Assembly: GCA_041675905.1 (NCBI GenBank)
Contig: JBAYSX010000023.1
Coordinates: 1 to 39,607, forward strand
Source: Sandaracinobacteroides sp041675905
Lineage (GTDB): Bacteria > Pseudomonadota > Alphaproteobacteria > Sphingomonadales > Sphingomonadaceae
DNA: 39,607 nucleotides
Direction of reading: 5' to 3'
Shown: one piece after another, positions 7,184-15,582 of the stretch
Numbering within the stretch: position 1 is the first letter of the stretch
How the letters are laid out: every line of letters begins with the position of its first letter
Made by a program: the position numbers and the translations under genes
Notes under the pieces: model-generated
Database searches by the model: none
What the model was told of the DNA's origin: nothing
Seen by the model: only the letters and a program-made list of their open reading frames with translations

Positions 7184-8793
7184 GCCGCGAGCCGATCCAT
7201 ACCGATGTGCTGGTGATCGGCAGTGGCGCGGCCGGATTAACGGCGGCGCTGACGCTGGCTGAACGGTTCAAGGTGCTGGTGCTGTCAAAGGGCAAGATCA
7301 GCGCCGGCTCCACATCCTGGGCGCAGGGCGGCATTGCGGCCGTGCTGGATGCCGGCGATACATTTGAATCGCATATCGCCGATACGATGGTGGCAGGCGC
7401 GGGCCTGAACGACCGCCGGACGGTGGAAATGGTCGTGGAAAACGCACCGGCGGCGATCGAGCGGCTGGCCCGTCTGGGAGTGCCGTTCAACCCGGGCGAG
7501 AATGGTCAGGAACGCTGGCATCTGACGCGCGAGGGCGGTCACTCAGCCCGGCGCATCGTGCATGTCGATGATTCGACCGGACTTGCCGTGCAACGCGCGC
7601 TGGAGCGGGCGGCAACCCATCACCCGAACATCCATTTCGCCACCGGAATGGTGGGTATTGATCTGATTACCGAGCGCCATATCGCTGGTCGGGGCTGGAA
7701 CGACCGGCGGGTGATGGGGCTATATGCCTATGGGCAGAAGACGCGGCATGTTCGCCCGATTGTGGCGCGTGCAACCGTTCTGGCGACAGGCGGCGCATCG
7801 CGGGTGTATCGCTTTTCGACCAATCCCGATGGCGCGACGGGAGATGGCATCGCCATGGCCTGGCGGGCGGGATGCCGGGTTTCCAATATGGAATTCAACC
7901 AGTTCCACCCGACCTGCCTGTATAATCCGAAAGTCCGGAACTTTCTGATCACCGAAGCGGCGCGCGGGGAGGGCGGTATCCTGCGTCTGCCGGGAAACGG
8001 TGAGGCGTTCATGCAGCGCTATGACGAGCGTGCCGAGCTTGCCCCGCGCGATATCGTTGCCCGCGCGATCGATGCGGAAATGAAGCGCACCGGGCTTTCG
8101 CATGTTCAGCTTGATCTGACGCATTTGGCGCCAGGGTTTGTGGAATCCCATTTTCCCATGATCGTCAGCCGTTTGCGGGATCTGGGCATCGATCCGGTGA
8201 CACAGCCGATTCCGGTGGTGCCGGCGGCGCATTATTCGTGCGGCGGCGTTTTGATCGACCGCCATGGCCGCACCGATTTGCGCGGTCTGCACGCTATTGG
8301 CGAAGTATCCCAATCCGGTCTCCACGGGGCTAACCGGATGGCATCAAACAGCCTGCTGGAATGTCTGGTATTCGGGGCTGCCGCTGCTGATGATATTCTG
8401 GCGCATTATGACGAAATGCCGCCGCCGGCGGAAATCATGCCCTGGGATGAAAGCCGGGTGACATCGTCGGATGAAGAAGTGGTGGTGAGCCACAACTGGG
8501 ATGAATTGCGCCGCTTCATGTGGGACTATGTCGGGATTGTACGCACCGACAAAAGGCTGGAGCGCGCCGCCCACCGGATTGCACTGCTGCGCGGGGAAAT
8601 TAACGACTATTATGGCGAATTCCGTGTAACGCCCGACCTGATCGAATTGCGGAATCTGGTGGACGTTGCCGATCTGATTGTCCGTTCCGCTCGTGCGCGA
8701 CGAGAATCGCGCGGCTTGCACTATACAACCGACTATCCCGAAACCCTTCCCGAACCGCGTGACACGATCCTGTACCCGGCACAAGAACGCTGA
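7180..8793 (+). CDS. nadB: L-aspartate oxidase NadB
   Basis: FAD enzyme that oxidises L-aspartate to iminoaspartate, the first step of de novo NAD synthesis. The FAD-binding VLVIGSGAAGLTAAL is at residues 10-25, followed by the family blocks AGSTSWAQGGIAAVL, LTREGGHSARRIVH, NMEFNQFHPTCLY and HYSCGGVLIDRHGRTDLRGL, and HGANRMASNSLLECLVFG. The C-terminal helical domain (RRFMWDYVGIVRTDKRL) separates it from fumarate reductase and succinate dehydrogenase. Length is 537 residues. nadA and nadC are not next to it. The start overlaps the ABC ATPase stop by 4 bases, indicating coupled translation. Confidence 0.95.
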   Translation: MSREPIHTDVLVIGSGAAGLTAALTLAERFKVLVLSKGKISAGSTSWAQGGIAAVLDAGDTFESHIADTMVAGAGLNDRRTVEMVVENAPAAIERLARLGVPFNPGENGQERWHLTREGGHSARRIVHVDDSTGLAVQRALERAATHHPNIHFATGMVGIDLITERHIAGRGWNDRRVMGLYAYGQKTRHVRPIVARATVLATGGASRVYRFSTNPDGATGDGIAMAWRAGCRVSNMEFNQFHPTCLYNPKVRNFLITEAARGEGGILRLPGNGEAFMQRYDERAELAPRDIVARAIDAEMKRTGLSHVQLDLTHLAPGFVESHFPMIVSRLRDLGIDPVTQPIPVVPAAHYSCGGVLIDRHGRTDLRGLHAIGEVSQSGLHGANRMASNSLLECLVFGAAAADDILAHYDEMPPPAEIMPWDESRVTSSDEEVVVSHNWDELRRFMWDYVGIVRTDKRLERAAHRIALLRGEINDYYGEFRVTPDLIELRNLVDVADLIVRSARARRESRGLHYTTDYPETLPEPRDTILYPAQER

Positions 8794-8808
8794 ATCCGCC
8801 CTTTTTTC

Positions 8809-8841
8809 TTGACCGGGAGGTGATGATACGACATATCATCA
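8809..8841 (+). promoter_or_regulatory. Probable promoter with operator dyad ahead of the MerC-domain gene
   Basis: The inverted repeat TGATGATA-N5-TATCATCA occupies 8821-8841, 21 bases ahead of the merC-family start. A TTGACC at 8809-8814 and TATCAT at 8834-8839 could be -35 and -10 boxes with a long 19-base spacer. The right arm of the dyad covers the -10 box, as expected of a repressor site. The regulator cannot be named; Zur/Fur-like or MerR-like factors are guesses from the gene's family. Confidence 0.5.
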
Positions 8842-8862
8842 GCTCAGAGCGGAAAGGGTGAA

Positions 8863-9255
8863 ATGGCTGTCAGATTGCGGACGAACGGCGGAAGCCATAT
8901 TGACGGTATTGCCGCAGCGCTCTCCAACCTGTGCATCCTGCATTGCATTGCGTGGCCATTGCTGGCCGTAATGGTTGCCGGTGCGGTTTCGGTGCACGGT
9001 CTCCACGGACCGGTGTGGCTGCATTGGGCATTGCTGCTGTTTGCGGCCCCGGTCAGTCTGCTGGCGCTGTTTCGGGGTTTTCGATCCCATAACTGGCATA
9101 TGCCATGGCTGATTGCCGGAGCAGGATTTGGGCTGATGGCGGCAGGCGCCGTGCTGCATCTCCATACGTTGGAGACGGTGTTGACGGTCTGTGGCGGGCT
9201 GGCGATTGGCGTTGCGCATTGGTTCAACAGCCGGAGACGCAGGCCCTGTGCGTAA
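8863..9255 (+). CDS. MerC domain-containing membrane protein
   Basis: Small inner-membrane protein of the MerC family, whose founding member carries Hg(II) across the membrane in mercury resistance; chromosomal homologues have unknown metal substrates. It has four predicted membrane helices in 130 residues. The diagnostic first helix IAAALSNLCILHCIAWPLLAV carries a Cys-x3-Cys-like pair (LCILHC). No mer genes (merA, merR, merP, merT) are nearby, so mercury resistance is not implied. The start ATG has AAAGGG a few bases upstream. An operator-like dyad sits just before it, suggesting control by a metal or stress regulator encoded elsewhere. Confidence 0.82.
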   Translation: MAVRLRTNGGSHIDGIAAALSNLCILHCIAWPLLAVMVAGAVSVHGLHGPVWLHWALLLFAAPVSLLALFRGFRSHNWHMPWLIAGAGFGLMAAGAVLHLHTLETVLTVCGGLAIGVAHWFNSRRRRPCA

Positions 9256-9317
9256 GCCGGTCTTATTTCTGTAACTTTGGCATGGCAGACAGCGGCTTTT
9301 AATTCGCTGGAGATACC

Positions 9318-10853
9318 ATGCGCCGCCATCTGACCACGGTTGCTCTTGCCGCAATATTCACGACCTCTGGCGCCGCCATGGGGGCCGACGTACGGATCGA
9401 GACGCCGGCGCGTCAGGATGCCTGGTGGGCAAGGGGTGAGGCGGAAGTCGCCGCCAACGCCGACAAAATCAACCGCCAGACGCGCGCCAAAAATGTGATC
9501 CTGTTCGTCGGCGATGGCATGGGCATCTCCACGATTACCGCCGCGCGCATCTTCGAGGCACAGCAACGCGCGAAAGCCGCGGGTGGCAGTTATCCAGGGT
9601 TCGCTGGCGGCGAGGAAAATCTGCTGTCTTTCGAGAAATTACCGGCCACGGCGCTGGTCAAAACCTATAACACCAACGCACAGGTGCCCGACAGTGCCGG
9701 CACGGCAACGGCGATGACCACCGGGGTTAAAACGCGTATCGGGGTGCTCGGCCTGCTGGAAAATCAGGGGGCGGAAGCCTGCCGTACTCCGGAGGCCTGG
9801 CCGCGTACAATCGGTGAAATTGCCCGCGAACAGGGCATGGGGCTGGGCATTGTTTCCACCACCCGCATCACCCATGCGACGCCCGCCGCCGTCTATGCGC
9901 ATGTGCCGGCACGGGATTGGGAGGCGTCGGACAAATATTATCCGGTGGTGGATCGGGAAAGCGGTTGTGTCGATATTGCCCGCCAGTTGACGGGGTTCCG
10001 TGGCGGTTTCGATGTCGCGCTCGGCGGCGGTCGGGCGCGTTTCCTGCCGGAGAAGGCGGGCGGCACACGAGACGATGGCCGGAATTTGCTGACGGAATGG
10101 AAAAAGGTCAATCGCAGAGGTGTAGTGCCAACAGACGCCGCTGCTTTTCGCGCTCTGAATCCGGAGAAAACCGGCCCGGTCCTTGGCCTGTTCGCCGACA
10201 GTCATATCGCCTTTCGTCACGATCGGAATGCAGCGGAACAGCCGTCGCTCGAAGAAATGACCAGCTTCGCCGTGCGAAAACTACAGGCGCGCAGCAAGAA
10301 AGACGGGAAGGGTTATTTTCTGATGGTGGAGGCTGGCCGTATCGATCATGCCCATCATCTCACCAATGCCTGGCGCGCGCTGGATGAAACGGTTGAGCTG
10401 GCCCGCGCCGTGGAAGAAACACTGAAGCTTGTCGATCTCGCAGATACGCTGGTGCTGGTGACGGCCGATCATAGCCATGTGTTCACCATTGCCGGCTATC
10501 CGCCGCGCGGAAACAATATTCTGGGTCACATTCGCCCCGTCCATGGCGGTGAGGGGGCGACACAAACCGACGCGCAGGGCAATCAGTTGAACCTGGACGG
10601 CAAGCCGATGACGACGCTTGGTTATCGCAATGGTCCGCGCGAGGCCCATGCCGATGGCAAGCATTTATCCGGCGATCTGCCCCCCAACGATCCGGATTAT
10701 CTGGCCGACAAGCTGGATGCGCTGCAATCCGAAACGCACGCCGGAGAAGATGTGGCATTGTTTGCCGCCGGCCCTGGCAGCGAACTGGTGAGCGGCACGA
10801 TCGAGCAGCACAGCATTTTCCATATCATGGCACGCGCGCTGGGCTGGCGTTAA
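9318..10853 (+). CDS. Secreted alkaline phosphatase (PhoA family)
   Basis: Periplasmic phosphomonoesterase. A signal peptide covers about residues 1-22, ending near GAAMGA. The metal and nucleophile motifs are complete: NVILFVGDGMG, PDSAGTATAMTTGVKT with the nucleophile serine, MVEAGRIDHAHH and VTADHSHVFTIAGY; the last metal histidine is probably in EAHADGKHLSG or TIEQHSIFH. At 511 residues it is in the normal range. GGAGA precedes the ATG at good spacing. I saw no convincing Pho box in the 62 bases before it. Its stop overlaps by 4 bases the end of a small gene on the other strand. Confidence 0.93.
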   Translation: MRRHLTTVALAAIFTTSGAAMGADVRIETPARQDAWWARGEAEVAANADKINRQTRAKNVILFVGDGMGISTITAARIFEAQQRAKAAGGSYPGFAGGEENLLSFEKLPATALVKTYNTNAQVPDSAGTATAMTTGVKTRIGVLGLLENQGAEACRTPEAWPRTIGEIAREQGMGLGIVSTTRITHATPAAVYAHVPARDWEASDKYYPVVDRESGCVDIARQLTGFRGGFDVALGGGRARFLPEKAGGTRDDGRNLLTEWKKVNRRGVVPTDAAAFRALNPEKTGPVLGLFADSHIAFRHDRNAAEQPSLEEMTSFAVRKLQARSKKDGKGYFLMVEAGRIDHAHHLTNAWRALDETVELARAVEETLKLVDLADTLVLVTADHSHVFTIAGYPPRGNNILGHIRPVHGGEGATQTDAQGNQLNLDGKPMTTLGYRNGPREAHADGKHLSGDLPPNDPDYLADKLDALQSETHAGEDVALFAAGPGSELVSGTIEQHSIFHIMARALGWR

Positions 10854-11023
10854 CCGTCGCCGCCCGGCCCGTTCGGCGCCGCGGCGCGCGTCGCCTCGTC
10901 GGTCGATTCCGGCGCGCAATTCCCTGCGTTCTCCGTTGCCCGGTCCCGATCCTTTCTTTTGCGCAGATTGGCGCGCAATGCCACTTTCAGGCGCGCATTC
11001 TTTTCGCTTTTGATGTCGCCCAT
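10850..11023 (-). CDS. Small basic protein of 57 residues, conserved-looking
   Basis: Not assignable to a named function. The reading frame begins MGDIKSEKNARLKVALRANL and continues RKRKDRDR before an acidic and proline-rich tail. The pattern ARLKxALRxNLxxRK with a basic helix resembles small uncharacterised proteins I recall from sphingomonad genomes, but I cannot search. It fills most of a 318-base stretch otherwise empty between the phosphatase and prsK, and converges on the phosphatase with a 4-base stop-to-stop overlap. The ribosome site is weak. The three GGCGCGCA octamers in this stretch fall at NARL, LRAN and CAPE codons and are explained by the coding frame. Confidence 0.55.
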   Translation of the reverse strand: MGDIKSEKNARLKVALRANLRKRKDRDRATENAGNCAPESTDEATRAAAPNGPGGDG

Positions 11024-11050
11024 CGCTTTCGGAGAATCCAGATCAGTTTG

Positions 11051-11112
11051 CTTGCGGTTGGGTGATTGTGGATTTTTTGCCGCAAGGTGTAAAGATGACG
11101 GAAAATATCCGT
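11051..11112 (+). promoter_or_regulatory. AT-rich upstream region of prsK with two dyads
   Basis: CTTGCGG (11051-11057) is repeated in reverse as CCGCAAG (11080-11086), and a second dyad ACGGA-N5-TCCGT lies at 11098-11112. The segment between the small minus-strand gene and prsK is clearly richer in A and T than its surroundings, as promoters here tend to be. The factor is unknown. Confidence 0.35.
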
Positions 11113-11171
11113 TAATACTTTACCATGGAACCACTCGCCGGCAGGGAGGATAGGCGGTATATGAGCAGGCT

Positions 11172-13334
11172 ATGACCATCGTGTTGAGCACCGTCGGGCT
11201 GTTGAGCCATAGTGTGGCCGCAGCGGGCTTTGCCGCGTTGGGTATCCGGATGATGGTCAGCCGCGATATCACCACCATTCGTGTGGCCGTTGGTATTGCT
11301 GCTTTTATTACCGCCGCATGGGCCACAGCCGGGGTGCTGGCAGAAATTTATGACACCGGTATCGGCGGCTGGCTGATCCCGATGGAAACCTTGCGCAGCG
11401 CCGCGTGGATTGGCGTATTGTTATTATACCAGCAGCGCATGTGGGGTCGGGAAAAATCCCGATCCAGCTTTTTGGCGGCTGCGCTTCTCTTATTGGTGAT
11501 CGTCTTCCAGCTGGCGACTGGTACATCGTTCCGGTTCGAATATCTGTACCGGCCGCTGGGCGAGCAGCCGATGATGCTGGTATTCGTCGCCTGTCGCTTG
11601 CTCGTCGCCATTTCCGGCCTCGTATTGCTGCACAATTTATATATCAATTCGCGCAGCATCGAAGATATCACCTTCCGGCTGTTTGCCGTCGCCCTCGGTG
11701 TCCTTTTTGCCTATGACCTTAATCTTTACACCATTCATTTTCTGATCGGCGTCCCCAATATTACGCTGATAGACATGCGAGGGGCGATCAATGCCCTGGC
11801 TGTTCCCTTATTGTTTGCATCCTTCCGTAATAGTCATGCACCCTATTTTCGCATGAGCCGGCAGGTGGCTTTCCATACGGTAAGCTTCACCATTATCGGA
11901 GCCTATCTGATTCTGATGTCAGTTCTGGCCTATGGTTTGCGGCTGACGGGCGGAAATTGGGGTGTATTACTACAAGTGGCGTTTATAGCCATCGCGCTGA
12001 TCGTCGGTGTATTGATCCTGCTCAGTCCGCGTTTCCGGGCCGAGCTCCGGGTGCGAATCTCGCGTAACTTCTTCCGTTATCGTTATGACTATCGGCTGGA
12101 ATGGCTGCGTTTTATCGATACCATCGATGTCGGCCGGGAAGCCGCAGCCAATGTCATGCCGATCCGCGAACGACTGGTCCAGGCCGTGGCCGCCGTGCTC
12201 GACTGTCGCGGCGGTGCGCTGCTCGAACCGTCGGACGGAGGAAATTATGAACTGACCGCACGCTGGTGTTGGCCGGGAATGGAATCTCCGCCTCCGGATG
12301 AAAACCAGGCGATCGCCAATTATCTTGCCGAAACGGGCCGCATTATCGATTTCGAGGCCCTTCGCTCCGAGCAAATGGGTGATGTGGATATCGCGGAATC
12401 CGGCAAAGCCGCCAGTCACGAGGGTTTGACCCTTCCATCCTGGGCGCAGGCCGATGACTCTCTGTGGCTCGCCGTTCCGCTGATCCATCGCGAATGTATG
12501 AACGGAATATTGTTGTTGCGGCACAGCCTGGCGAAGCGCGACCTCAATTGGGAGGATTATGATTTGCTTCGCACACTGGGGCGACAGGGCGCATCCTATC
12601 TGGCCGAAGCGGCAACCCAGGCCCGCATGGACGAAGCTCGCAGCTTTGACGAGTTCAATCGCCGCTTTGCCTTCGTGATGCATGATCTGAAGAATATTAT
12701 CAGTCAGCTTGCGCTTGTAGCGCGGAATGCCGAGCGTCATGCGGACAATCCGGAGTTCCGTGCCGACATGGTTGCGACGCTACAATCAAGTGTCGTCAAG
12801 ATGACCGATCTGATGCAACTTCTGGGGCGGGAAATCGCCAATAAGGGCGATACCGATCCGGCCATCATCGAACAGGGCGAGGTGGAGTTCAGCAATCTGG
12901 TGGCGACGGTCGTGGCGACGATGCGGCGAAGTCACCCGGCAATTCGCTTTGACGAGCCGGACAATGAAGTCATGTTTCTGGGCGACGCAGGCCGCCTGGA
13001 GGCCATGGTGTGCCATCTGATCCAGAATGCAATTGACGCCAGCGCGCCTGATGCGCCCATTTCGGTCGAATTGTTGCCAGAGGGCGACCGGTTCAGGCTG
13101 ATTGTCGCGGATCAGGGTGAGGGGATGAGTGAATCGTTCATTCGCAATGAGTTATTCAAACCATTCCGATCCACCAAGGATGGCGGATTCGGCATTGGCG
13201 CGTTCGAGGTCCGGGAGATCGTACGCGCGCATGGTGGACGTATCGAAGTGGAAAGCCGGCCCCGGGAAGGGAGCCGGTTTACAGTAACGCTGCCCCGTCG
13301 GCAGCAGGAAGGCAAGGTAGTGGGGTATGGCTGA
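11172..13334 (+). CDS. prsK: XrtA/PEP-CTERM system histidine kinase PrsK
   Basis: Membrane sensor kinase of the PrsK family, which with PrsR controls exopolysaccharide and PEP-CTERM/exosortase genes in Gram-negative bacteria. Residues 1 to about 295 hold some eight membrane helices; a GAF-like domain spans roughly 320-480; the phospho-acceptor His504 is in FVMHDLKNIISQLAL; the ATPase domain follows with N-box LIQNAIDAS, DQGEGM and a G-rich GGFGIGAFEVREIVRAHGG. Length is 720 residues, normal for the family. The stop overlaps prsR by 8 bases. No exosortase, PEP-CTERM substrate or EPS polymerisation gene is beside it, so the pair is separated from its usual targets. Confidence 0.92.
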   Translation: MTIVLSTVGLLSHSVAAAGFAALGIRMMVSRDITTIRVAVGIAAFITAAWATAGVLAEIYDTGIGGWLIPMETLRSAAWIGVLLLYQQRMWGREKSRSSFLAAALLLLVIVFQLATGTSFRFEYLYRPLGEQPMMLVFVACRLLVAISGLVLLHNLYINSRSIEDITFRLFAVALGVLFAYDLNLYTIHFLIGVPNITLIDMRGAINALAVPLLFASFRNSHAPYFRMSRQVAFHTVSFTIIGAYLILMSVLAYGLRLTGGNWGVLLQVAFIAIALIVGVLILLSPRFRAELRVRISRNFFRYRYDYRLEWLRFIDTIDVGREAAANVMPIRERLVQAVAAVLDCRGGALLEPSDGGNYELTARWCWPGMESPPPDENQAIANYLAETGRIIDFEALRSEQMGDVDIAESGKAASHEGLTLPSWAQADDSLWLAVPLIHRECMNGILLLRHSLAKRDLNWEDYDLLRTLGRQGASYLAEAATQARMDEARSFDEFNRRFAFVMHDLKNIISQLALVARNAERHADNPEFRADMVATLQSSVVKMTDLMQLLGREIANKGDTDPAIIEQGEVEFSNLVATVVATMRRSHPAIRFDEPDNEVMFLGDAGRLEAMVCHLIQNAIDASAPDAPISVELLPEGDRFRLIVADQGEGMSESFIRNELFKPFRSTKDGGFGIGAFEVREIVRAHGGRIEVESRPREGSRFTVTLPRRQQEGKVVGYG

Positions 13335-14724
13335 TCTGGCACTGGCAAACTCCGAGGGAGAGCATCGACCGGAAGGTGAAAAACCGCTGTTGCTGGTGGT
13401 GGAGGATGACGTCGGGCTGCAGCGGCAGTTGCGCTGGGCCTACGAGGATTATGAGGTTCTGGTCGCATCCGACCGGACAGCGGCGCTGGCGATCATGGCT
13501 GAGCGCCGCCCCCGGGTTGTCACCCTGGACCTTGGTCTGCCGCCTGACCCGGACGGTGTGTCCGAAGGTTTTGCAACGCTGGAAGAACTTGTCACAAACT
13601 ATCCCCACAGCAAGGTAATTGTGGCATCCGGCCATGGGGTGCGGGAAAGTGCGCAGCGAGCCATTGCAATGGGCGCATATGATTTTTACCAAAAACCGGT
13701 CGACATAGATGAACTGGGTTTTATCGTTGGCCGGGCTTTTCACGTTGCGCGGCTGGAAGCCGAAAATCGTCGACTGATTGCAGCAGAAAACACCTCGTCG
13801 CTGACCGGGCTGATCACGGGCTCGCCGGAGATGCTGAAAGTAGCCCGTATGATTGAGCGAGTTGCTCCGGCTGACGTTTCGGTGTTGCTGCTTGGCGCAT
13901 CGGGAACGGGTAAGGAAGTGTTGGCTCGGGCCCTGCATGCGGGTTCCGCGCGCAACAAGGGGCCGTTCATCGCAATCAACTGCGGTGCAATTCCCGAAAA
14001 TCTGCTGGAAGCAGAATTATTTGGGTATGAGCGGGGAGCTTTCACCGGTGCCGTAAAAACCACCGAGGGAAAGATCGAGTTGGCGCAGGGTGGCACGCTG
14101 TTTCTGGATGAAGTAGGCGATATCCCGCTGCCGCTGCAGGTGAAATTATTGCGCTTCATTCAAGAGCGCGTGATCGAGCGAATTGGTGGCCGCAAATCCA
14201 TCGAAGTGGATACGCGTATTGTCTCGGCGACGCACCAGGATATAAAAACCATGATTGCGGACGGCAGCTTCCGTGAAGATCTTTATTATCGGATTGCCGA
14301 AGTCACCATCAATATTCCGCCATTAAAGGACCGCGGTGGAGATGCGGTCCTGCTGGCTAACTATCTACTGAAGAAGGCCACCGCAGGTCAGGCAAATGCG
14401 CCGACCCGCTTCGCACCCGGCGCGCTGGCGGCGCTTGGCCTGCACAGTTGGCCGGGTAATGTTCGCGAATTGGAAAATCGGGTAAAGCGGGCGGTTATCA
14501 TGGCCGACGGTGATCAGATCACCGCCGCCGATCTCGACCTCGCGGATCACCCCGGAGCTACGCTTTCGACCCTGCGCGAAGCGCGCGCGATCAGCGATCG
14601 TCGGGCGATCATGGCGGCACTGACGGCCACGGGCGGCAGCATCAGTCATTCAGCCAAATTATTGGGGATCAGTCGTCCGACATTGTATGATCTGATCCGC
14701 GATCTGGATATCAAACTTCCCTGA
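13327..14724 (+). CDS. prsR: PEP-CTERM-box response regulator PrsR (sigma-54 activator)
   Basis: NtrC-type transcription factor paired with PrsK. The receiver domain has the acidic pocket VEDD and phospho-acceptor Asp68 in VTLDLGLPPD, with the Lys in FYQKPVDI. The AAA+ core carries Walker A GASGTGKE, the sigma-54-contact loop GAFTGA, Walker B GTLFLDEVGD and the arginine region REDLYYRI. The C-terminus is a Fis-like helix-turn-helix (GGSISHSAKLLGISRPTLYDL). Length is 465 residues. It starts inside the end of prsK. Its targets should be sigma-54 promoters; I found no convincing -24/-12 element in the window, so the regulon is probably elsewhere. Confidence 0.93.
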   Translation: MADLALANSEGEHRPEGEKPLLLVVEDDVGLQRQLRWAYEDYEVLVASDRTAALAIMAERRPRVVTLDLGLPPDPDGVSEGFATLEELVTNYPHSKVIVASGHGVRESAQRAIAMGAYDFYQKPVDIDELGFIVGRAFHVARLEAENRRLIAAENTSSLTGLITGSPEMLKVARMIERVAPADVSVLLLGASGTGKEVLARALHAGSARNKGPFIAINCGAIPENLLEAELFGYERGAFTGAVKTTEGKIELAQGGTLFLDEVGDIPLPLQVKLLRFIQERVIERIGGRKSIEVDTRIVSATHQDIKTMIADGSFREDLYYRIAEVTINIPPLKDRGGDAVLLANYLLKKATAGQANAPTRFAPGALAALGLHSWPGNVRELENRVKRAVIMADGDQITAADLDLADHPGATLSTLREARAISDRRAIMAALTATGGSISHSAKLLGISRPTLYDLIRDLDIKLP

Positions 14725-14756
14725 GATAATTGGCCGTCTTTTCGGTGCCCAGCGAA

Positions 14757-15071
14757 CTAGCGGGTCATGTGTTGTTTCTGATTTGTCCTGGCGGCAAGAG
14801 ATTCCGCAAATCCTCGCCCGTTTCGACGTAGGCGCGCAGATGCAGCGAGCGCTTCGGCTGACTGCGAGAGTTCAGGCAAGTCGAAGTGACGAATGAAGAC
14901 ACCATCCTGCGCGCCGGTCAGAATGATGGCGCGGGTGCCCGGCTGTCCCAGCACATGGTCAAGCCCCTCCTCCAAGGCGCTTGTCATCGCTCCATCGAGA
15001 AAGCCGAGCGGGGGATTGTCAAACCGAAAGACCGCGATCTTGTCATCCTGGTCAATATGAAGTTCACCCAT
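14757..15071 (-). pseudogene. N-terminal remnant of an enoyl-CoA hydratase/isomerase (crotonase) gene
   Basis: The first 80 or so residues look like a crotonase: a beta strand pair IAVFRFDNPPLGFLD, a helix ALEEGLDHVLGQPGTRAIILTG, then the substrate loop FIRHFDLPELS. The family needs about 260 residues, but here the frame ends after 104 with an unrelated basic tail, and directly downstream lies the end of prsR. The oxyanion-hole and C-terminal helices are missing, so it cannot be an active hydratase. The start at 15071 has GGAGGG upstream; an ATG at 15137 is also in frame. It is best read as a remnant of a deletion. Confidence 0.7.
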
Positions 15072-15144
15072 TTCCCGGTTTTCCCTCCAGCCCGCCGGTG
15101 TTGATAGCGAAGACCTTATCGAGTGTGAACTGTACAACTGCGAG

Positions 15145-15165
15145 CCAGGCCGGCTTCCGGCCTGG
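15145..15165 (-). terminator. Hairpin downstream of tRNA-Pro
   Basis: Nine-base arms CCAGGCCGG and CCGGCCTGG are separated by three bases. It lies about 70 bases beyond the 3' end of tRNA-Pro on the minus strand and ahead of the crotonase remnant. There is no U-run, so termination is inferred from position and strength only. Confidence 0.45.
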
Positions 15166-15231
15166 TTGTCAGCTTGACTGGAGCGATCCGCAAGTATCGG
15201 GCGTAAAGCATCGGGTGATTTTCAGGTGTTT

Positions 15232-15310
<79 letters not shown>

Positions 15311-15582
15311 ACACGGGACGTTCACTCCGGATATGGCCGTAGTACGGCTTCCGGCCCGCCGCAAGTGCCGGAAAAAGGCGGGGTGCGTCGGCAGGCGATG
15401 TCCTTATCGCAAAGGTGCGGGATAGGGAAGGGCGTGATGAAATAATTACGCGTCGGTACATTTCCGTGCGATGTTTCCATCATTCGACACATCGAAGCGG
15501 CCGTGATGCCGCGCAAACCCTTCCATAGGATCGCGTTTGCCGCTAGCGGCATGACATGCGGAAGTTGTGCGAGCCCGAAACG

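Noticed and set aside
8860..9255. Mercury-resistance operon
   Set aside because: Only a MerC-domain protein is present; merR, merA, merP and merT are absent, so no resistance function is claimed.
9256..9317. Pho box ahead of the alkaline phosphatase
   Set aside because: CTGTAAC and, on the other strand, CTGTCTG occur, but no pair of CTGTCAT-like repeats at 11-bp spacing is present, so PhoB control is not supported by sequence.
10912..11000. Three copies of GGCGCGCA as a possible repeat array
   Set aside because: They fall at different codon contexts within the 57-residue minus-strand gene and are irregularly spaced; simple composition explains them.
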